Counted from the stretch's first letter, positions 8,364 to 17,773 are shown. The stretch: DNA of 64,000 bases from Microbacterium sp. C5A9 (GCF_022627955.1 NZ_JABXGD010000001.1:558001-622000); one strand, 5' to 3'. The notes: generated from the letters alone by a model not told the origin. Program-made: numbers and translations.

Positions 8364-9407
8364 TCAGTGGAGGACGTCTGCGAGGTCGTACCCCGCCACG
8401 GTGTCGAGCTGATCGTAGGTGCACGAGCGCGCCTCGCGGTCGGGACGCCAGCGCTCGAACTGCACCGTGTGCCGGAAGCGCGACCCCTCGAGCTGGTCGT
8501 AGCGGACCTCGAGCACGAGCTCGGGGCGCAGTCGCACGAACGACACGTCCTTCGAGCCGCTGAAGCGCGAGCGCTCTCCTGCGCCGGTGATCGCGTCTCC
8601 GGAGTCGTCGCGTTCGACGAGGGGTGCGAGGTCGTCGACGAGCTCTCTGCGCCGGACGTCGCTCCACGCAGCGACGCCGCCGACCTGGCGCAGCGTGCCG
8701 TCGGAGTCGTACAGGCCGACGAGCAGCGACCCGACGCCGGAGCCGGACTTGTGGATGCGGTAGCCGAGCGCGACGACATCGGCGGTGCGCGCGTGCTTGA
8801 TCTTGATGAGCGTGCGCTTGCCCGGGGCATACGGCTGATCGAGCGGTTTCGCGACGACACCGTCGAGCCCCGCTCCTTCGAACTCCGCGAGCCAGCGCAC
8901 GGCGGCGTCGCGGTCGCGCGTCGTGCGTGTGATGTGCAGCGGATGCTCGACGTCGGCCATCATCGCCTCGAGGCGTTCGCGCCGTTCGGCGAAGGGTGCG
9001 TTCAGCAGGTCGTCATCACCGAGGGCCAGCAGGTCGAAGGCGATGAACATCGCCGGCGTCTCGTCGGCGAGCTTTGTCACGCGCGAGGCTGCGGGGTGGA
9101 TGCGCTGGCTCAGCGCCTCCCAGTCGAGTCGCTGAGCGCCGTCGGGTCCGGTGGCGACGACGATCTCGCCGTCGAGCAGGCACGGCCCCGGCAGCACCCG
9201 GGGGATCGCCTCGACGAGCTCGGGGAAGTAGCGGGTCAGGGGTTTCGCCCCGCGCGACCCGATCTCGACCGTCTCGCCGTCCCACGAGATCAGTCCGCGG
9301 AAGCCGTCCCACTTCGGCTCGAACAGGAGCCCTCCGGTCGTCTTCGCGGGATCGGGGACGGACGCCGCCGCCTTCGCCAACATGGGGGAGGGGATCTCGT
9401 AGCGCAT
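8364..9407 (-). CDS. ATP-dependent DNA ligase, stand-alone LigC/LigD-ligase type
   Basis: I chose ATG at 9407 (MRYEIPSPMLAKAA), giving 347 residues, the usual size of LigC-type ligases; the open frame continues upstream but without conserved sequence. Motif I is EPKWDGFR with the adenylated Lys32; nucleotidyltransferase motifs continue with LDGEIVV, FIAFDLLALG and EGVVAKPL-type DGVVAKPLDQPYAPGKR, and the OB-fold with VALGYRIHKSGSGVGSLLVGLYD. It seals nicked DNA and probably partners the convergent polymerase-domain protein. Upstream on the minus strand CAGGAT lies 6 nt before the ATG, a near-match to the leaderless -10 seen elsewhere here. Confidence 0.9.
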   Translation of the reverse strand: MRYEIPSPMLAKAAASVPDPAKTTGGLLFEPKWDGFRGLISWDGETVEIGSRGAKPLTRYFPELVEAIPRVLPGPCLLDGEIVVATGPDGAQRLDWEALSQRIHPAASRVTKLADETPAMFIAFDLLALGDDDLLNAPFAERRERLEAMMADVEHPLHITRTTRDRDAAVRWLAEFEGAGLDGVVAKPLDQPYAPGKRTLIKIKHARTADVVALGYRIHKSGSGVGSLLVGLYDSDGTLRQVGGVAAWSDVRRRELVDDLAPLVERDDSGDAITGAGERSRFSGSKDVSFVRLRPELVLEVRYDQLEGSRFRHTVQFERWRPDREARSCTYDQLDTVAGYDLADVLH

Positions 9408-9457
9408 GGATCCATCCTGGCGGTGCCGAGGACGAGACAGAAGGGCTGTTCGCGTCG

Positions 9458-10909
9458 TCAGCCGAACAGGTCGTCGAGGGTCACGCGCGTTCCGGCATCC
9501 GTCAGCGCGGTGCGTGCAGCGTGCCACCCGGCCATGCCGTTCACGCCGGGGCCCGGAGGCGTCGAGGCCGAGGCGAGGTACACCCCGGGCATCGGAGTGC
9601 GCCACGGTGTCGTGCCGAGCACGGGTCTGCGCAGCGCCTGCGGGATGGTGAAGGCGCCGCCGAGGATGTCTCCGCCGATCTCCGACGGGTTGATCGCCTC
9701 GCGTGACGAGGCGGGAACGGAGTGGTGCGCGAGGATCAGGTCACGGAATCCGGGGGCGAAGCGCTCGACCTGTCGCGTGATGAGCTCGGTCGCATCGAGG
9801 TCGGAGTTCTGCGGCACGTGGATGTAGGCCCACAGCACCGCCTTCCCCTCGGGTGCTCGAGAGTCGTCGAAGATCGACGGCTGCACGCTGAGCACGTAGG
9901 GGCGCTCCGAGATCCGTCCGCGTGCGACCTCGTTCTCGCTCTCCCAGACCTCCGCCGCCGTCCCGCCGAGATGCACGGTCGGCGACCGGGCGACGTCCGT
10001 GTTCGTCCAGGGGATCGGTCCGTCGAGGGCGAAGTCGACCTTGGCCGCGGCCGGGCCGTATCGGTAGGCGCTGATCGCCCGTGCGTATCCCGACGGGATG
10101 TCCGGGTGGGTCAGTGTCAGGCGGGGCGAGGTGTTCAGCAGCAGCAGATCTCCTCGAGCGGGGTCGCCCCAGTCGAGTGACCCGAGATCCGTGATGTGCG
10201 TGCTCGTCTCGACGGAACCGCCGTGGGCGTCGATGTCGGCGACCATGCTGTCGGCGATGCGCTGTGCTCCGCCTCGCGGGTACATCCACCCCCCGGCGTG
10301 CGCCTGCGCCGCGAGCAGAAGTCCTGCCGCGGCTCCGGCGAGCGAGGGGAGAGGCGTGTTCGCGTGCGCCAGGACTCCCGACATCAGGCCCGAGGCCTCT
10401 TCGGTGCGGAAAGCGCGTCGAGCGAACGGTGTGCCCTGATCGAGCATCCGCAGGGCGAATCGCAGGGCCGTGATCGGCTCGTGCGGGATTCTGAGCATCT
10501 GATTGCCCGTGAAGTCGACGACGCCGTCGACATGCCTGCTCAGCGGGCGCAGCAGCGAGAGCCACGCGCGCTCGTCGGCGCCCAGTCCGACGGCGGTGCG
10601 CTCGATGTCGCGCCACGCGATTCCGGCCCTGCCCTCGTCGAGCGGATGCGCGTAGGAGATCTCGGGGGTGATCCACTCGATCCGCTCGGCGAGGCCGAAC
10701 GCCTGGAAGAACGGTGACGAGAGCGCGGCGGGATGCACCGCGGCGCAGACGTCGTGGTGGAACCCCGAAAGGGTCGAGTCGTGCGTGCGCACCCCTCCGC
10801 CGATCGTGTCGGCGGCCTCGAGCACGCGCACCTCGTAGCCGGCGCGGGCGAGGGCCACGGCCGCCGCAATGCCGTTCGGACCGGACCCGATGATCGTCGC
10901 GCGTGCCAT
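9458..10909 (-). CDS. FAD-dependent oxidoreductase, phytoene desaturase/PYROXD2-like
   Basis: This 483-residue flavoprotein starts with a dinucleotide-binding beta-alpha-beta fold (IIGSGPNGIAAAVALARAG, residues about 6-24, then VLEAADTIGGGVRT) as in phytoene-desaturase-like oxidases. The C terminus carries the second FAD motif MPGVYLASASTPPGPGVNGM. The family contains carotenoid desaturases, but no crtB or crtE lies nearby and the sequence is closer in pattern to the broad NAD(P)/FAD oxidoreductase group of unknown substrate. It has no signal peptide and is probably cytosolic. The gene is divergent from the small Cys-rich protein gene, with 41 bp between the starts. Confidence 0.8.
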   Translation of the reverse strand: MARATIIGSGPNGIAAAVALARAGYEVRVLEAADTIGGGVRTHDSTLSGFHHDVCAAVHPAALSSPFFQAFGLAERIEWITPEISYAHPLDEGRAGIAWRDIERTAVGLGADERAWLSLLRPLSRHVDGVVDFTGNQMLRIPHEPITALRFALRMLDQGTPFARRAFRTEEASGLMSGVLAHANTPLPSLAGAAAGLLLAAQAHAGGWMYPRGGAQRIADSMVADIDAHGGSVETSTHITDLGSLDWGDPARGDLLLLNTSPRLTLTHPDIPSGYARAISAYRYGPAAAKVDFALDGPIPWTNTDVARSPTVHLGGTAAEVWESENEVARGRISERPYVLSVQPSIFDDSRAPEGKAVLWAYIHVPQNSDLDATELITRQVERFAPGFRDLILAHHSVPASSREAINPSEIGGDILGGAFTIPQALRRPVLGTTPWRTPMPGVYLASASTPPGPGVNGMAGWHAARTALTDAGTRVTLDDLFG

Positions 10910-10950
10910 GCGGCCAGTCTTCCACGTCTGGGCGTGAGATCCTTGAAGTG

Positions 10951-11436
10951 ATGAACGAAGTCCAGGGCCCGACCCCCACAGGCAATTCCCGTCCGTACCG
11001 CACCCTCGCGGAGGCGCTCCGCGCGCACCGCATCGCCGTCGAGAACCACGAGTTCATCACGGCGATCATGGATGCCGTCGGCATCTCCTCCTACATCGAC
11101 CGCGGCCGCTACATCGAGGCGATCCGCCGTGGCGAGGGCGCCGCCCTGCACATCGGCAAGACGTACACCAACGGCTTCACGGAGGACGAGGTCATCGTCA
11201 TCGGTTCGACGCCGTTGCGTCTGCAGCCGAGTGAGGGCCGCGCGCCCTACTTCTACGTGACGCACCCGAGCGAGTTCCGCCCCCTCGCGCCGGTGAAGGC
11301 GAAGCGGTCGACGACGCCCCGCGCCGCTGCGGCTCCGAAGGTCCCGCGCACTCCCAAGTTCGTCGAGCGCGACTACGGCGTGTGCGACGTGTGCTTCATG
11401 GTGAAGACGCCCGCCGGCGGCTGCGGCTGCGACTGA
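10951..11436 (+). CDS. Small protein with C-terminal Cys-rich knuckle, function unknown
   Basis: I chose ATG at 10951 (MNEVQGPTPT), giving 161 residues; the frame is open further upstream but would enter the divergent gene. Residues about 15-110 form a mixed alpha/beta domain (TLAEALRAHRIAVENHEFI, GRYIEAIRRGEGAALHIG). A basic Ala/Pro linker follows, then a tail with four Cys (GVCDVCFMVKTPAGGCGCD) spaced like a small zinc site. I recognise no family. Its stop codon abuts the stop of the convergent SDR gene with no space between. Confidence 0.7.
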   Translation: MNEVQGPTPTGNSRPYRTLAEALRAHRIAVENHEFITAIMDAVGISSYIDRGRYIEAIRRGEGAALHIGKTYTNGFTEDEVIVIGSTPLRLQPSEGRAPYFYVTHPSEFRPLAPVKAKRSTTPRAAAAPKVPRTPKFVERDYGVCDVCFMVKTPAGGCGCD

Positions 11437-12381
11437 TCACGACGTGCGCGGCGTCACGCCGGTGAGCTCTTCCGAGACCCGCCAGATGCGGGCGGCCGCC
11501 GCGTCGTCGCGCAGTCGCGAGTAGAGCTTCTGCGGGCCTGGTCCTCCACCCAGGTGGCCGATGCCGGACGGGCCGTAGAAGCCTCCGCCGACGGCATCCG
11601 GAGCGGTCGCGGCGTACAGAGCCGCCAGCCCGGCCGTCTCGGGTGTTCCGACGAGGACGCCGCGGCGCGACAGCGCCTCGATGATCCGTCGTGATCCGGT
11701 CTGAGTCGCTCGGCCGAGATCCGGTTGCGCAGCGAGCAGGTTGGTCGGTGCGACTCCGGGATGCGAGAGCAGGCTCCGGATTCCCCACCCCTCGGCTCTG
11801 CTCCGCCGATCGAGTTCCCGGCCGAACAGTCCGAAGGCGATCTTCGACTGGCTGTACGCGCGCATCCCGTTGTACGACCGCTCCCAGTGCAGGTCGTCCC
11901 AGTTGATCGCGCCGCTGTCCGCCGCGATGCTGATCTGCGACACGACGCGCGCCTTCCCCTCCGCGAGAAGCGGGAGCAGGCCCCCGACCAGCGCGAAGTG
12001 CCCGAGGTGGTTCGCGCCGAACTGGAGTTCGAACCCGTCTGCCGTGGTGCGCCGAGTGGGTGGTGTCATCACTCCGGCATTGTTGATGAGGATGCTGATC
12101 GGAGTGTCCTCCGCCCGCAGCGTCGCGGCGAGGGCGCCGACCGACTCGAGCGACGCGAGGTCGAGATCACGGAGCGACAGCGACGCATCCGGCACGACCC
12201 GGCGGATGCGCTCGATCGCCGCCTCGCCCTTCTCGCGGCTGCGCACCGGCAGGACGATCTCGGCGCCCGCAGCGGCGAGCCGACTCGCGATATGCAGGCC
12301 GATCCCGTCGCTGGCCCCGGTGATCACCGCTCGGGCGCCGTGCTGCGCGGGTATGACCAGGTGTGTGTTCTTTTGCGGCAT
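11437..12381 (-). CDS. Short-chain dehydrogenase/reductase
   Basis: I chose ATG at 12381 ([13 protein letters not shown]), giving 314 residues. The protein has the SDR cofactor motif [14 protein letters not shown] (about residues 17-30), [10 protein letters not shown] near residue 95 and the active-site pair in YSQSKIAFG (Tyr and Lys four residues apart). The Arg after the glycine motif region ([11 protein letters not shown]) suggests NADP(H) preference. The long C-terminal part resembles WW-domain-oxidoreductase/retinol-dehydrogenase-like SDRs. It is divergent from an MmyB-type regulator gene, an arrangement common in actinobacteria, and a perfect palindrome lies in the shared promoter region. 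The substrate is unknown. Confidence 0.88.
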   Translation of the reverse strand: MPQKNTHLVIPAQHGARAVITGASDGIGLHIASRLAAAGAEIVLPVRSREKGEAAIERIRRVVPDASLSLRDLDLASLESVGALAATLRAEDTPISILINNAGVMTPPTRRTTADGFELQFGANHLGHFALVGGLLPLLAEGKARVVSQISIAADSGAINWDDLHWERSYNGMRAYSQSKIAFGLFGRELDRRSRAEGWGIRSLLSHPGVAPTNLLAAQPDLGRATQTGSRRIIEALSRRGVLVGTPETAGLAALYAATAPDAVGGGFYGPSGIGHLGGGPGPQKLYSRLRDDAAAARIWRVSEELTGVTPRTS

Positions 12382-12443
12382 GTGAGTTCTCTTCTCTGTC
12401 GACGTCGATGCTCTCGCGGCGGCGCCCGGGGCATCCAGGGATC

Positions 12444-12461
12444 GTCGATCCATGGATCGAC
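12444..12461. promoter_or_regulatory. 18-bp perfect palindrome in divergent SDR/MmyB promoter
   Basis: GTCGATCCATGGATCGAC reads the same on both strands. It sits 62 bp upstream of the SDR start and 44 bp upstream of the regulator start, so it is a good candidate operator for the regulator encoded at 12506. Confidence 0.55.
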
Positions 12462-12505
12462 CGGCGGCCGACTGATACAACGGATACGAGGACGGGAGAC
12501 CCGGA

Positions 12506-13390
12506 ATGGCGATCGACAGGCGTGGCCTCGCGGAGTTCCTCCGCGGACGCCGTGAGGCGCTGCAGCCGGAGGACGTCGGACTCCCGCGTGGGGACAGGCG
12601 CCGCACGAGCGGGCTGCGTCGCGAGGAGGCGTCGGCGCTCAGTCACATGTCGACCGACTACTACGCACGACTGGAGCAGGAACGGGGGCCGCAGCCGTCG
12701 GAGCAGATGGTCGCTGCGATCGCCCAGGGGCTGCATCTCTCGGTGGGCGAGCGTGACCACCTCTTCGCCCTCGCCGGCCACACACCGCCGCCGCGCGGGG
12801 CCGAGAGCGACCACGTGAGTCCGGGAATGCTCCGCATCTTCGATCGGCTGCAGGACACCCCTGCCGAGGTCGTCACCGAACTCGGGGAGACGCTGCGTCA
12901 GAACGCTCTCGGCATCGCTCTCGTCGGGGACCTTTCGCGTTTCCGAGGGCCAGAGCGCAGCATCGGGTACCGCTGGTTCACCGATGCGTCGACACGGCGG
13001 GGCTACGACTCCGACGACCACGCCTTCCTCTCCCGGCTGTGGGTGTCGGGACTGCGAGAGGTCGCCACGGTGCGCGGCCCGGGTTCGCGCGCAGCGCGCT
13101 ACGTGGAGCTCCTCCTCGAACGCAGCGAGGAGTTCGGCGTGATCTGGGAGCGGCACGAGGTCGGTCTTCGCCCGCCGGGCACCAAGCGGTTCGTCCACGC
13201 CGAGCTCGGACGCCTGGAACTCTCCTGCCAGACGCTCGTGGACCCGGAGCAGTCGCATGCGCTGCTCGTCTACACGGCCGCACCGGGGAGCGAGAGCCAG
13301 GAGAAGCTGCGGCTCCTGTCGGTGATCGGCGCCCAGAGGTTCGGGATCGACTCCGACACCGCGCCGGCCGCCGAGCGTCCCGAGCGCTGA
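12506..13390 (+). CDS. XRE-family regulator with MmyB-like ligand domain
   Basis: This 294-residue regulator has an N-terminal helix-turn-helix (residues about 8-80: [44 protein letters not shown] as segments) and a C-terminal MmyB-like domain (about 105-270) of a PAS-like type that in structural studies binds fatty-acid-like ligands. The sequence [18 protein letters not shown] is typical of this family. It starts with ATG at 12506 behind a GGACGGGAG ribosome-binding site. The divergent SDR gene is the likely target, with a possible operator at 12444-12461. Confidence 0.9.
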   Translation: MAIDRRGLAEFLRGRREALQPEDVGLPRGDRRRTSGLRREEASALSHMSTDYYARLEQERGPQPSEQMVAAIAQGLHLSVGERDHLFALAGHTPPPRGAESDHVSPGMLRIFDRLQDTPAEVVTELGETLRQNALGIALVGDLSRFRGPERSIGYRWFTDASTRRGYDSDDHAFLSRLWVSGLREVATVRGPGSRAARYVELLLERSEEFGVIWERHEVGLRPPGTKRFVHAELGRLELSCQTLVDPEQSHALLVYTAAPGSESQEKLRLLSVIGAQRFGIDSDTAPAAERPER

Positions 13391-13406
13391 GCGCGGGGTC
13401 ACCCGC

Positions 13407-14642
13407 TCAGGCGAAGGCGCTCATCCCCGTGATGTCGCGTCCCAGCAGCAGCGCCTGCACACTCTCGGTGCCTTCGTAGGTGTGGATCGCCTCGATGTCG
13501 GCCATGTGCTGCATCACGCCGTTCTCGAGCAGGATGCCGTTGCCTCCGAGCAGGTCGCGGGCGATCGACGCCACCCGGCGCGCGGCCCGCGTGTTGTGGA
13601 ACTTCGCGAGTGACGCCTGCGTGGGGCGCAGCTGGCCCGCCGTCTCGAGGTCCGCGAGGCGGCGGCAGTAGAGCTGCATCGCCGTGAGGTCCTCGAGCAT
13701 GTGGGTCAGCCGTTCTTGCACCATCTGGAACTTCGCCAGCGGCTTGCCGAACTGGACGCGCTCCTTCGAGTAGGCGAGGGCCGCCTCGTAGCAGGCGGTC
13801 GCGTGACCGAGTGCAGACCAGGCCACGCCCGAGCGGGTCGCGTAGAGCACGATCGAGGCGTCTTTGAAGCTCTTCGTCCCCGGCAGCACGGAGTCCAGCG
13901 GCACGCGGACGTCGTTGAGCGCGATGTGCGCCTGATGGATCGCACGCAGCGATGCCTTGCCGCGGATCGGCGTGCCGGTGTATCCGGGGGTGTCCTGTTC
14001 GACGAGGAAGCAGCGGACGGCGCCGTGCTCCGCCGCAGTGTCGTCGTCGACGCGGGCCCACACGAAGGTGATGCCGCCGGATGCGCCGTTGCCGATCCAT
14101 TTCTTCGCGCCGCGGATGACCCACTCCTCGCCGTCGCGCCGAGCCACCGTCTCGAGCGACACCGAGTCGGAGCCGTGGTCGGGCTCGGTGAGCGCGAAGG
14201 ACCCGAAGACCGAGCCGTCGGCGAGAGCCGTGAGCCATCTCTCCTGCTGCGCGGGCGAACCGAAGAGCGCGAGGGTGCGCAGCGCGAGGCCGCCCTGCAC
14301 GGCGAGCACGGTGCCGAGCGAGCCGTCGCCGCGCGAGATCTCCATGTTCACCAGACCGGCGGCGAGAGGGGAGAGGCGGGTGAGCGACGGGTGCTCGATG
14401 CCGTCGACCACGAGGTCCATCTCGCCCATTCGGCGAGCGGCGTCGAGCGGATACTCCGCGCGGTCCCAGGCCTCCGCCATCTGCGGTCCGACCTCGTCGA
14501 TGTACGCCTTCGCGCGATCCCACGCGACCCGATCGGCCTCGGGGATGTCGGCGAAGACGGCGTAGTAGTCGCTGTCCTGTCGGCCGGTGATGTCATACGA
14601 CGAGACGCGCTCGCCGGGGAAGGGGGAAGCTGCAGTGCTCAT
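13407..14642 (-). CDS. Acyl-CoA dehydrogenase family protein
   Basis: This 411-residue flavoprotein has the acyl-CoA dehydrogenase layout: N-terminal helical domain, FAD-binding FGSFALTEPDHGSDSVSL and WVIRGAKKWIGNG in the middle, and C-terminal LGGNGILLENGVMQHMAD and IHTYEGTESVQALLLGRDIT. The Glu in TYEGT (about residue 390) is in the catalytic-base position used by glutaryl-CoA and isovaleryl-type dehydrogenases. Overall it resembles the glutaryl-CoA-dehydrogenase branch but less closely than the paralogue at 38634. The gene has an AAGGAG ribosome-binding site and lies 73 bp downstream of a tetR gene; an inverted repeat lies between them. Confidence 0.88.
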   Translation of the reverse strand: MSTAASPFPGERVSSYDITGRQDSDYYAVFADIPEADRVAWDRAKAYIDEVGPQMAEAWDRAEYPLDAARRMGEMDLVVDGIEHPSLTRLSPLAAGLVNMEISRGDGSLGTVLAVQGGLALRTLALFGSPAQQERWLTALADGSVFGSFALTEPDHGSDSVSLETVARRDGEEWVIRGAKKWIGNGASGGITFVWARVDDDTAAEHGAVRCFLVEQDTPGYTGTPIRGKASLRAIHQAHIALNDVRVPLDSVLPGTKSFKDASIVLYATRSGVAWSALGHATACYEAALAYSKERVQFGKPLAKFQMVQERLTHMLEDLTAMQLYCRRLADLETAGQLRPTQASLAKFHNTRAARRVASIARDLLGGNGILLENGVMQHMADIEAIHTYEGTESVQALLLGRDITGMSAFA

Positions 14643-14664
14643 GGAGACTCCTTCGTGGCACTAG

Positions 14665-14683
14665 GTATCGTACTCCTCGATAC
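14665..14683. promoter_or_regulatory. Inverted repeat upstream of acyl-CoA dehydrogenase gene
   Basis: GTATCG-tactcct-CGATAC is a 6-bp inverted repeat with a 7-bp spacer, 22 bp upstream of the dehydrogenase start at 14642. Its size and position fit an operator for the TetR regulator encoded just upstream. Confidence 0.45.
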
Positions 14684-14715
14684 TCAGTTCCACGACCCGG
14701 AGGTCGAGTCGCCGC

Positions 14716-15378
14716 TCAGCTGATCTGGGAGCGCAGTCGCCTCGTGACCTCGGCGATCGGCATCGACCGCGGGAACACCGCGACGACGACGTCGTCCGGG
14801 GCGTCGGCCGCGGCCTCGGACGGCACTCCGTAGCGTCGGCGCACGTCGGCGAGGGCCGTCTGGAGCGTCGACAGCGGCACCTTCTTCTTGCCGCGCAGCA
14901 GCTGGCGCAGCACATGGTTGTGCACGGCGGTGACGAGGGCCGAGAATCCGACCGCGTCCAGAGGATCGATGCCCGGAAGAGAGCTGCGCAGGTAGTCGTC
15001 GAACAGGCGCTCGTAGCGGAAGACCGTGATGATCTCGCGCTCACGGAGCACCGGCACCTGACGGACGATCTGGTAGCGGCGGCGGGCGAGCTCCGGGTCG
15101 TGCGCGAAGTGGGCGAAGACCGACTCGGATGCTGCACACACGGCGCCCCACGGATCGTCATGTCCTTCGGACAGGAACGCGCGCAGCTGCTCGAGAAGCA
15201 CCTCGTGGTCGGCGAAGACGACGTCCTCCTTGCCGCCGAACTGGCGGAAGAACGTCGAGCGGGAGACTCCTGCGGCTTTCGCGATCTGCTCGACGGACGT
15301 CTGATCGAAGCCGTGTGACGCGAAGAGCTCGAGTGCAGCGGCCACGACGCCGGTGCGCAGTTCTGCGGATTCGTGCAT
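14716..15378 (-). CDS. TetR/AcrR family transcriptional regulator
   Basis: The 220-residue protein has an N-terminal TetR helix-turn-helix: [20 protein letters not shown], then [20 protein letters not shown] at about residues 31-50. The C-terminal ligand domain is variable, as usual. TetR regulators beside acyl-CoA dehydrogenase genes commonly respond to acyl-CoAs. The downstream gene in the same orientation is the acyl-CoA dehydrogenase, with a candidate operator between. The start is ATG at 15378, preceded by TAGGCT six bases upstream, so translation is probably leaderless. It is divergent from sucC. Confidence 0.9.
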   Translation of the reverse strand: MHESAELRTGVVAAALELFASHGFDQTSVEQIAKAAGVSRSTFFRQFGGKEDVVFADHEVLLEQLRAFLSEGHDDPWGAVCAASESVFAHFAHDPELARRRYQIVRQVPVLREREIITVFRYERLFDDYLRSSLPGIDPLDAVGFSALVTAVHNHVLRQLLRGKKKVPLSTLQTALADVRRRYGVPSEAAADAPDDVVVAVFPRSMPIAEVTRRLRSQIS

Positions 15379-15384
15379 GGGATG

Positions 15385-15390
15385 AGCCTA
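15385..15390 (-). promoter_or_regulatory. -10 box of the tetR gene (leaderless)
   Basis: On the minus strand TAGGCT ends 6 nt before the ATG at 15378. Confidence 0.5.
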
Positions 15391-15424
15391 GACCTCGCCG
15401 CCGGGAGCGTTCAGTTCGAGGTAG

Positions 15425-15430
15425 TAGGCT
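15425..15430 (+). promoter_or_regulatory. Probable -10 box of sucCD
   Basis: TAGGCT lies about 65 bp before the sucC start, which would give a 5' leader of about 60 nt carrying the ribosome-binding site. It sits 35 bp from the divergent tetR -10 box. Confidence 0.4.
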
Positions 15431-15495
15431 GGGCGACTGGTCGATGTCTCGACATCGAGAGAATTACCAGACAGCAGCCCAGTGAAGGAACCACA

Positions 15496-16662
15496 GTGGA
15501 TCTGTACGAGTACCAGGCACGAGACGTTTTCGAGAAGTACGGAGTGCCGGTTCTCGCCGGCATCGTCGCCGACACCCCCGAGGAGGTGAAGGCAGCCGCG
15601 GAGAAGATCGGCGGCGTCGTCGTCGTCAAGGCCCAGGTCAAGACCGGTGGTCGCGGCAAGGCCGGCGGCGTCAAGGTCGCGAAGACCCCCGACGAGGCAT
15701 ACGAGGCGGCGAAGGCGATCCTCGGTCTCGACATCAAGGGCCACATCGTCAAGCGCGTCATGGTCGCACAGGGTGCGCGCATCGCCGAGGAGTTCTACTT
15801 CTCCGTGCTGCTCGATCGCGCCAACCGCTCGTACCTGAGCCTCTGCTCGGTCGAGGGCGGCATGGAGATCGAGGAGCTCGCGGTCGAGCGTCCCGAGGCT
15901 CTCGCGCGTGTCGAGGTCAACCCGCTGACGGGTATCGACAAGGAGAAGGCCGTCGAGATCGCTCGCGCCGCCAACTTCCCCGAAGACCTGATCGAGAAGG
16001 TCTCCGATGTCTTCGTCAAGCTCTTCGACGTCTACAAGGGCGAGGACGCGACGCTCGTGGAGGTCAACCCGCTGGTCCGCACCGAAGAGGGCGACATCAT
16101 CGCCCTCGACGGCAAGGTCACGCTCGACGACAACGCCTCCGAGATCCGTCACCCCGAGCACGAGGCGCTCGAGGACAAGGACGCCGCCGACCCGCTCGAG
16201 GCCAAGGCCAAGAAGAGCGGCCTGAACTACGTCAAGCTCGACGGCGAGGTCGGAATCATCGGCAACGGTGCAGGACTCGTCATGTCGACGCTCGACGTCG
16301 TCGCCTACGCCGGTGAGAACCACAACGGCGTCAAGCCCGCCAACTTCCTCGACATCGGCGGCGGCGCCTCGGCTGAGGTCATGGCCGCCGGCCTCGACGT
16401 CATCCTCGGCGACCCGCAGGTCAAGAGCGTGTTCGTGAACGTCTTCGGCGGCATCACGGCATGCGACGCCGTCGCCAACGGCATCAAGGGTGCCCTCGAG
16501 ACCCTCGGCAGCGCGGCCTCCAAGCCGCTCGTCGTGCGCCTCGACGGCAACCGCGTCGACGAGGGTCGCGCGATCCTCGCCGAGTACGCACACCCGCTCG
16601 TCACGCTCGCCAGCACCATGGACGAGGGCGCCGACAAGGCCGCCGAACTCGCCAACGCCTGA
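15496..16662 (+). CDS. sucC: Succinyl-CoA synthetase (ADP-forming), beta subunit
   Basis: I chose the GTG at 15496 (reads [20 protein letters not shown]), 388 residues, with GAAGGAA 7 nt upstream; the open frame extends further up but without homology. The N-terminal ATP-grasp domain has [20 protein letters not shown] (about residues 41-60) and the metal-binding [20 protein letters not shown]. The C-terminal CoA-ligase domain has [12 protein letters not shown] and [19 protein letters not shown]. The enzyme links succinyl-CoA cleavage to nucleotide phosphorylation in the citric acid cycle. sucD follows after 27 bp as one operon. Confidence 0.98.
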   Translation: MDLYEYQARDVFEKYGVPVLAGIVADTPEEVKAAAEKIGGVVVVKAQVKTGGRGKAGGVKVAKTPDEAYEAAKAILGLDIKGHIVKRVMVAQGARIAEEFYFSVLLDRANRSYLSLCSVEGGMEIEELAVERPEALARVEVNPLTGIDKEKAVEIARAANFPEDLIEKVSDVFVKLFDVYKGEDATLVEVNPLVRTEEGDIIALDGKVTLDDNASEIRHPEHEALEDKDAADPLEAKAKKSGLNYVKLDGEVGIIGNGAGLVMSTLDVVAYAGENHNGVKPANFLDIGGGASAEVMAAGLDVILGDPQVKSVFVNVFGGITACDAVANGIKGALETLGSAASKPLVVRLDGNRVDEGRAILAEYAHPLVTLASTMDEGADKAAELANA

Positions 16663-16689
16663 TCGCAGAGAGACACAAGGACTAGAGAA

Positions 16690-17592
16690 ATGTCGATCTA
16701 CCTCAACAAGGACTCCAAGGTCATCGTCCAGGGCATCACCGGCGGCGAGGGCACCAAGCACACGGCACTCATGCTGAAGGCCGGCACCCAGGTCGTCGGC
16801 GGCGTGAACGCCCGCAAGGCCGGCACCACGGTCTCGCACACCGACAAGGACGGCAACGCCGTCGAGCTCCCCGTCTTCGCCTCGGTCGCCGAGGCCATGA
16901 AGGAGACCGGCGCCGACGTGTCGATCGCCTTCGTCCCCGGCGCCTTCACGAAGGACGCGATGATCGAGGCCATCGACGCCGAGATCCCGCTGCTCGTCGT
17001 CATCACCGAGGGCGTCCCCGTGGGCGACTCGGCCGAGGCGTGGGCCTACGCGCAGAGCAAGGGCAACACGACCCGCATCATCGGACCGAACTGCCCCGGC
17101 ATCATCACCCCCGGTGAGGCGCTCGTCGGCATCACGCCCGCGAACATCACCGGCAAGGGCCCGATCGGCCTCGTGTCGAAGTCGGGCACCCTGACGTACC
17201 AGATGATGTTCGAGCTGCGCGACCTGGGCTTCTCGACTGCCATCGGCATCGGCGGCGACCCCGTCATCGGCACCACGCACATCGACGCGCTCGCCGCGTT
17301 CGAGGCCGACCCCGAGACCAAGGCGATCGTGATGATCGGTGAGATCGGCGGCGACGCCGAAGAGCGCGCGGCCGACTACATCAAGGCGCACGTCACCAAG
17401 CCGGTCGTCGGCTACGTCGCGGGCTTCACGGCTCCCGAGGGCAAGACCATGGGCCACGCCGGTGCGATCGTCTCCGGCTCAGCCGGTACCGCTCAGGCGA
17501 AGAAGGAGGCCCTCGAGGCCGCCGGTGTCAAGGTCGGCAAGACGCCGTCCGAGACCGCCGCTCTGATGCGCGAGATCGTCGAAGCGCTCTAA
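16690..17592 (+). CDS. sucD: Succinyl-CoA synthetase, alpha subunit
   Basis: The 300-residue alpha subunit has the CoA-binding Rossmann domain ([20 protein letters not shown], residues about 9-28, and GGVNARKAG) and the phosphorylated active-site His in [15 protein letters not shown] (His256). [13 protein letters not shown] and [13 protein letters not shown] are typical of SucD. The catalytic heterotetramer forms with SucC. AAGGA lies 11 nt upstream of the ATG. A strong terminator follows 17 bp after the stop, so sucCD form a bicistronic operon. Confidence 0.98.
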   Translation: MSIYLNKDSKVIVQGITGGEGTKHTALMLKAGTQVVGGVNARKAGTTVSHTDKDGNAVELPVFASVAEAMKETGADVSIAFVPGAFTKDAMIEAIDAEIPLLVVITEGVPVGDSAEAWAYAQSKGNTTRIIGPNCPGIITPGEALVGITPANITGKGPIGLVSKSGTLTYQMMFELRDLGFSTAIGIGGDPVIGTTHIDALAAFEADPETKAIVMIGEIGGDAEERAADYIKAHVTKPVVGYVAGFTAPEGKTMGHAGAIVSGSAGTAQAKKEALEAAGVKVGKTPSETAALMREIVEAL

Positions 17593-17609
17593 GCGATATA
17601 CTCGAAGAG

Positions 17610-17642
17610 AAGGCCCCGGACTCCACTCCGGGGCCTTCTTTC
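17610..17642 (+). terminator. Rho-independent terminator of sucCD
   Basis: An 11-bp perfect stem (AAGGCCCCGGA at 17610-17620 with TCCGGGGCCTT at 17627-17637), a 6-nt loop and then TCTTTC form a classic intrinsic terminator. Confidence 0.88.
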
Positions 17643-17740
17643 ATGCCCGCCCCGAGTCGTCGGCGCTGGCGCGCCAGGTGGGTGTCTCGAGGCGGAGCGC
17701 GGCGCGATGCGCCCGGGCGATCTCGGGTCCCGCACGCGAC

Positions 17741-17773
17741 AGAGGGGCGGATGCAGCTCGCATCCGCCCCTCT
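17741..17773. terminator. Hairpin at the 3' end of the permease gene
   Basis: A perfect 14-bp stem (17741-17754 with 17760-17773) and a 5-nt loop lie 16 bp past the stop of the convergent permease gene. There is no clear T run on the minus strand; position and strength suggest a terminator. Confidence 0.6.

Noticed and set aside
15388..17457. 689-codon minus-strand open frame opposite sucCD
   Set aside because: Low-complexity Asp/Val/Leu/Arg/Gly sequence antisense to two certain genes.
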